Shown piece after piece: positions 63,235 to 64,000 of a stretch of DNA of 64,000 bases; position 1 is the first letter of the stretch, and every line of letters starts with the position of its first letter. The stretch is taken from the NCBI RefSeq assembly GCF_013388355.1, contig NZ_CP058246.1, positions 2,852,001 through 2,916,000 of the forward strand. The letters run 5' to 3'. Source of the stretch: Flavobacterium sp. LPB0248. Lineage in GTDB: Bacteria; Bacteroidota; Bacteroidia; Flavobacteriales; Flavobacteriaceae. Below the pieces are notes generated by a model. That model had not been told where the DNA came from, ran no database searches, and saw only the letters and a program-made list of their open reading frames with translations. The position numbers and the translations under genes are program-made.

Positions 63235-64000
63235 GGTAATGTATCAAATGTGTTGGTTGTTATGTTTTAAAATTATAACTGTTGATTATCAGGTTTTTAA
63301 AGGGTTTTTTGGATAGTAAGTAAGTAATAGGGAAAAGGCTAAGTTGGTTTTTTTATTATTTAATGTCTCAAATTGGGATAAAATGACTTTAAGTATGAGT
63401 TCGTGTTTCAGATGTGTTGGTGAAATTATGTGTATGATAAAATATGGCAAAACAAAATCAGGCAATCAGAGATATATTTGCAAGCGATGTAAGAGAACTC
63501 GAGTCGAAAATTATGTTTACCAAGCCTATAAACCTGATACGAGCAAAAATATTATTCAATTAACAAAAGAAGGATTGGGAATTAGAAGTACTTCGCGAAT
63601 ATTAAAAATTTCGACCACTACATTATTAAAAAGAATTGTATTAATTGCTAAAAATATTTGTCAACCAATTATCTGCAAAGGAAAAAGCTATGAAGTCGAT
63701 GAAATTCGTACATATGTCAGACATAAACAAAATTTTATTTGGCTCGTATATGCTCTCGAGAAAGACTCGAAGAAAGTTGTAAGTTTTAATGTTGGAAAAC
63801 GAACTAATAAAACATTAAGCTTGGTTTTGGATACTTTAAAATTATCAGAAGCTAAAAAGGTATTTACAGATAAATTAAAAAATTATAAGTATTTAATTGA
63901 TTCAAAATCGCATTCTGTAAAACGTTTCGGTACAAACCATATCGAGAGACAGAATCTCACATTAAGAATTCATCTTAAAAGATTGAATCGAAGGACTATT
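63235..64000 (+). mobile_element. IS1-family insertion sequence (right part beyond window)
   Basis: The left terminus at 63235 begins GGTAATG, the IS1-family tip (GGTRNTG), and lies exactly at the breakpoint of the RHS-core homology. Inside, a transposase frame runs to the window edge. The target duplication is expected to involve CGAGTATGT or part of it (63226-63234), repeated after the right end outside the window. Confidence 0.75.
63395..64000 (+). CDS. IS1-family transposase (InsA-InsB type, partial)
   Basis: An open frame of 202 codons from ATG 63395 (another ATG in frame at 63383) runs off the right edge. The N-terminus has an InsA-like zinc finger (SCFRC ... KSGNQRYICKRCKRTR). The C-terminal part matches InsB: SYEVDEIRTYVRHKQNFIWL (first catalytic Asp), KKVVSFNVGKRTNKTL, then KSHSVKRFGTNHIERQNLTL and RIHLKRLNRR (H-x-x-E-R-x-N block). 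Here InsA and InsB are in one frame, unlike IS1 of E. coli, which needs a frameshift. It performs the transposition of the element. Confidence 0.9.
   Translation, partial: MSSCFRCVGEIMCMIKYGKTKSGNQRYICKRCKRTRVENYVYQAYKPDTSKNIIQLTKEGLGIRSTSRILKISTTTLLKRIVLIAKNICQPIICKGKSYEVDEIRTYVRHKQNFIWLVYALEKDSKKVVSFNVGKRTNKTLSLVLDTLKLSEAKKVFTDKLKNYKYLIDSKSHSVKRFGTNHIERQNLTLRIHLKRLNRRTI

Overview
This window comes from a low-GC member of the Bacteroidota, almost certainly Flavobacterium or a close relative. Supporting signs are the Bacteroidota-type promoter boxes (TAnnTTTG), a type IX secretion (T9SS) C-terminal sorting domain, DUF4270 and DUF4286 proteins, a flavobacterial-type OlsF ornithine-lipid acyltransferase, OmpA-family envelope proteins and dispersed flavobacterial palindromic repeats. 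No rRNA, recognisable tRNA or CRISPR array was seen.

Layout. 1-6.7 kb (mostly minus strand): an OmpA-family porin flanked by two paralogous secreted proteins (the left one cut by the window edge), then a chloramphenicol-acetyltransferase-like enzyme coupled to a HAD hydrolase, an EamA transporter and a small protein. 6.7-18.4 kb: metG, a GH43 glycosidase, a CDGSH iron-sulfur protein, PhzF, a patatin and several small lipoproteins and unknowns, with three copies of a ~100-nt palindromic element. 18.5-35.6 kb: core genes (serS, lgt, rsmA-mgtE, proC, nhaA, a hydroxyacid dehydrogenase, olsF, an exodeoxyribonuclease III), an OmpA lipoprotein, an aldo/keto reductase, and a DUF805/TM2 cluster with a duplicated leader element. 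35.7-49.2 kb: envelope genes (DUF4139, L,D-transpeptidase, vWA lipoprotein, a frameshifted SIMPL-type gene), a LytS/LytTR two-component pair, a GT51 glycosyltransferase, radA, an esterase-fold protein lacking its nucleophile serine, and panD/panC. 49.2-53.6 kb: a half-length glycogen-synthase-like protein, a DUF4270 lipoprotein and glmS.

53.7-64 kb is the most interesting region, a polymorphic toxin locus. A strong promoter precedes a small T9SS-sorted protein and, 6 nt later, a 2066-residue SpvB/FG-GAP/YD-repeat/RHS protein with a variable ~260-residue C-terminal tip. Downstream lies an array of alternative tips and small multi-membrane-span proteins, which I infer to be immunity proteins: a tip cassette without a start codon, an immunity-gene stub fused to a toxin-tip stub, an 18-nt toxin-tail scar, four intact putative immunity genes, and an RHS-core fragment interrupted by an IS1-family element that runs off the right edge. 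The tip cassette repeats 255 nt of the functional gene, so recombination could swap tips.

Most calls rest on reading motifs by eye from translated sequence. Precise domain borders, database identities and expression were not computed.
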